From Aurantiacibacter atlanticus (GTDB lineage Bacteria; Pseudomonadota; Alphaproteobacteria; Sphingomonadales; Sphingomonadaceae), in the NCBI RefSeq assembly GCF_001077815.2, contig NZ_CP011310.1:496001-560000 (forward strand): a stretch of DNA of 64,000 nt, in the 5' to 3' direction. Shown piece after piece: positions 63,244-64,000 of this stretch (positions are counted from its first letter, which is position 1; every line of letters begins with the position of its first letter). The translations under genes and the position numbers were made by a program. The notes below the pieces were generated by a model, which was given only the letters and a program-made list of their open reading frames with translations, was not told where the DNA came from and did not search any database.

Positions 63244-63933
63244 GTGCAACTGACTTTCGGCAGCTACAATATTCACAAGAGCGTGGGCGTAGACAAACAG
63301 CGCAATCCCATGCGCATCCTAGACGTGATCGACGAGCTGGAGGCCGATATCGTTGCTCTGCAAGAGGTGGATATCCGGTTTGGGGACCGGCAAAGCGTAC
63401 TCGATCTTGCCGACATCACGAGCCGTGGCTGGCAGGTGGCGGCGGTGCCGACAAAGCCTGCAAGTCTTGGCTGGCATGGCAATGCGATTCTGGTGCGTCA
63501 GTCGATCGAAATCGTCTCGGTCGAAGCGGAAGATTTGCCGCGCATTGAACCGCGCGGTGCAGTGAGGGCCAAGCTAAATGCAGGCGGGTCAGAAATATGC
63601 GTGACCGCGATGCATCTCGACCTGAGCGGGTTGCAGCGCAAACGCCAGTTTGCCCATCTGTGCACCAATAGCCGCGCGCCCGGTGTGCCCGCTGTCATGC
63701 TGGGCGATTGCAATGAATGGATCAAGCCGATTGGCGGGGAACGCGGACTTGCCGCATATTGGGAGATGGTGGCGCCGGGTCGAAGCTTTCCTTCGCGAAA
63801 GCCGCTTCTGCCACTCGACCGGCTGATGCATACACCGCACTGGCACCTGGATAAGGCCGAGGTGCATAACAGCGTGCTTTCTCGCCAGGCCTCGGATCAC
63901 CTGCCGATCCGCGTTACCCTGTCGCTGCCCTAA
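63244..63933 (+). CDS. Endonuclease/exonuclease/phosphatase (EEP) family hydrolase
   Basis: The 229-residue protein (GTG start) has EEP-fold motifs: SYNIHKSVGVD at the N-terminus, ALQEVDIRFGD, the Asp/Asn of GDCNEW and SDHLPIRV at the C-terminus. Metal-dependent nuclease or phosphatase activity is likely; cytoplasmic location is suggested by the lack of a signal. The window ends 67 bases later without another gene. Confidence 0.85.
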   Translation: MQLTFGSYNIHKSVGVDKQRNPMRILDVIDELEADIVALQEVDIRFGDRQSVLDLADITSRGWQVAAVPTKPASLGWHGNAILVRQSIEIVSVEAEDLPRIEPRGAVRAKLNAGGSEICVTAMHLDLSGLQRKRQFAHLCTNSRAPGVPAVMLGDCNEWIKPIGGERGLAAYWEMVAPGRSFPSRKPLLPLDRLMHTPHWHLDKAEVHNSVLSRQASDHLPIRVTLSLP

Positions 63934-64000
63934 AATTAAGCGCCTCTGCCCGCTTTTTGTGCGCTTGCTAACAAGCTTGCGGCACGGATTGGGGAGACTT

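Noticed and set aside
1..64000. CRISPR array, prophage structural genes, rRNA, IS transposase
   Set aside because: I saw no regular repeat-spacer array, no capsid, tail or transposase gene, and no rRNA; the only mobile element is the tRNA-Gly island.

Overview
The window is a chromosomal segment of an alphaproteobacterium, most likely order Sphingomonadales, and by gene style Erythrobacteraceae-like. The reasons are a GC-rich coding style, the MipZ division ATPase, a DUF3035 (BamF-like) lipoprotein, a petABC-apt cluster, a tonB-exbB-exbD-exbD cluster, an SWFGD/BON-domain protein and the Lhr-type ligase-associated helicase. Species cannot be decided from the sequence. Genes are tightly packed, and many neighbours share stop/start codons (ATGA, GTGA, TGATG), which suggests translational coupling.

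Layout. 0.05-11.4 kb: OmpA-like lipoprotein, CNNM/CorC-type membrane protein, then a minus-strand housekeeping run (gpmA, purE, purK, folA, M19 dipeptidase, ribF, ileS, lspA, DUF3035 lipoprotein). 11.5 kb: tRNA-Thr(GGT). 11.6-14.7 kb: a divergent accessory locus with a DUF1989 protein on one side and, on the other, a small protein, TIGR02587, TIGR02588 and a YqcI/YcgG (GntA-like) protein. 14.7-19.9 kb: paired PH-domain membrane proteins, GNAT, threonine aldolase, EamA transporter, SDR. 19.9-29.5 kb: pepN, pgeF, the cytochrome bc1 operon with apt, a cation/proton antiporter and an OmpA lipoprotein. 29.58-35.2 kb: a small integrative element in tRNA-Gly(TCC), with integrase, a wrecked MmeI-type methyltransferase, an Xis-like HTH protein, several island proteins and a GNAT gene. 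35.2-46.4 kb: panC, mipZ, a J-domain protein, phosphomannomutase/phosphoglucomutase, DUF2059, a BON protein, lhr and the TonB energising system. 46.7-64 kb: orphan lipoprotein, hom, tandem secreted paralogues, glpX, prs, AraC regulator, hisN-like, a GAF-HWE kinase, rpmI-rplT-pheS-pheT, a coiled-coil protein, LysR, prfC, a PNPOx-like protein and an EEP-family hydrolase.

Most of the window is core metabolism, translation and envelope biology. The least explained part is the divergent locus at 11.6-14.7 kb. Two of its families (DUF1989, related to carboxyguanidine deiminase subunits, and YqcI/YcgG, related to haem-dependent guanidino N-hydroxylases) point to guanidino or nitrogen chemistry. Its control region is a nested inverted repeat with two outward-facing GGAAC-N17-GTAAC elements at identical spacing, resembling general-stress (EcfG) promoters. 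It is the best candidate here for an undescribed system. The tRNA-Gly element is the clearest case of horizontal transfer.
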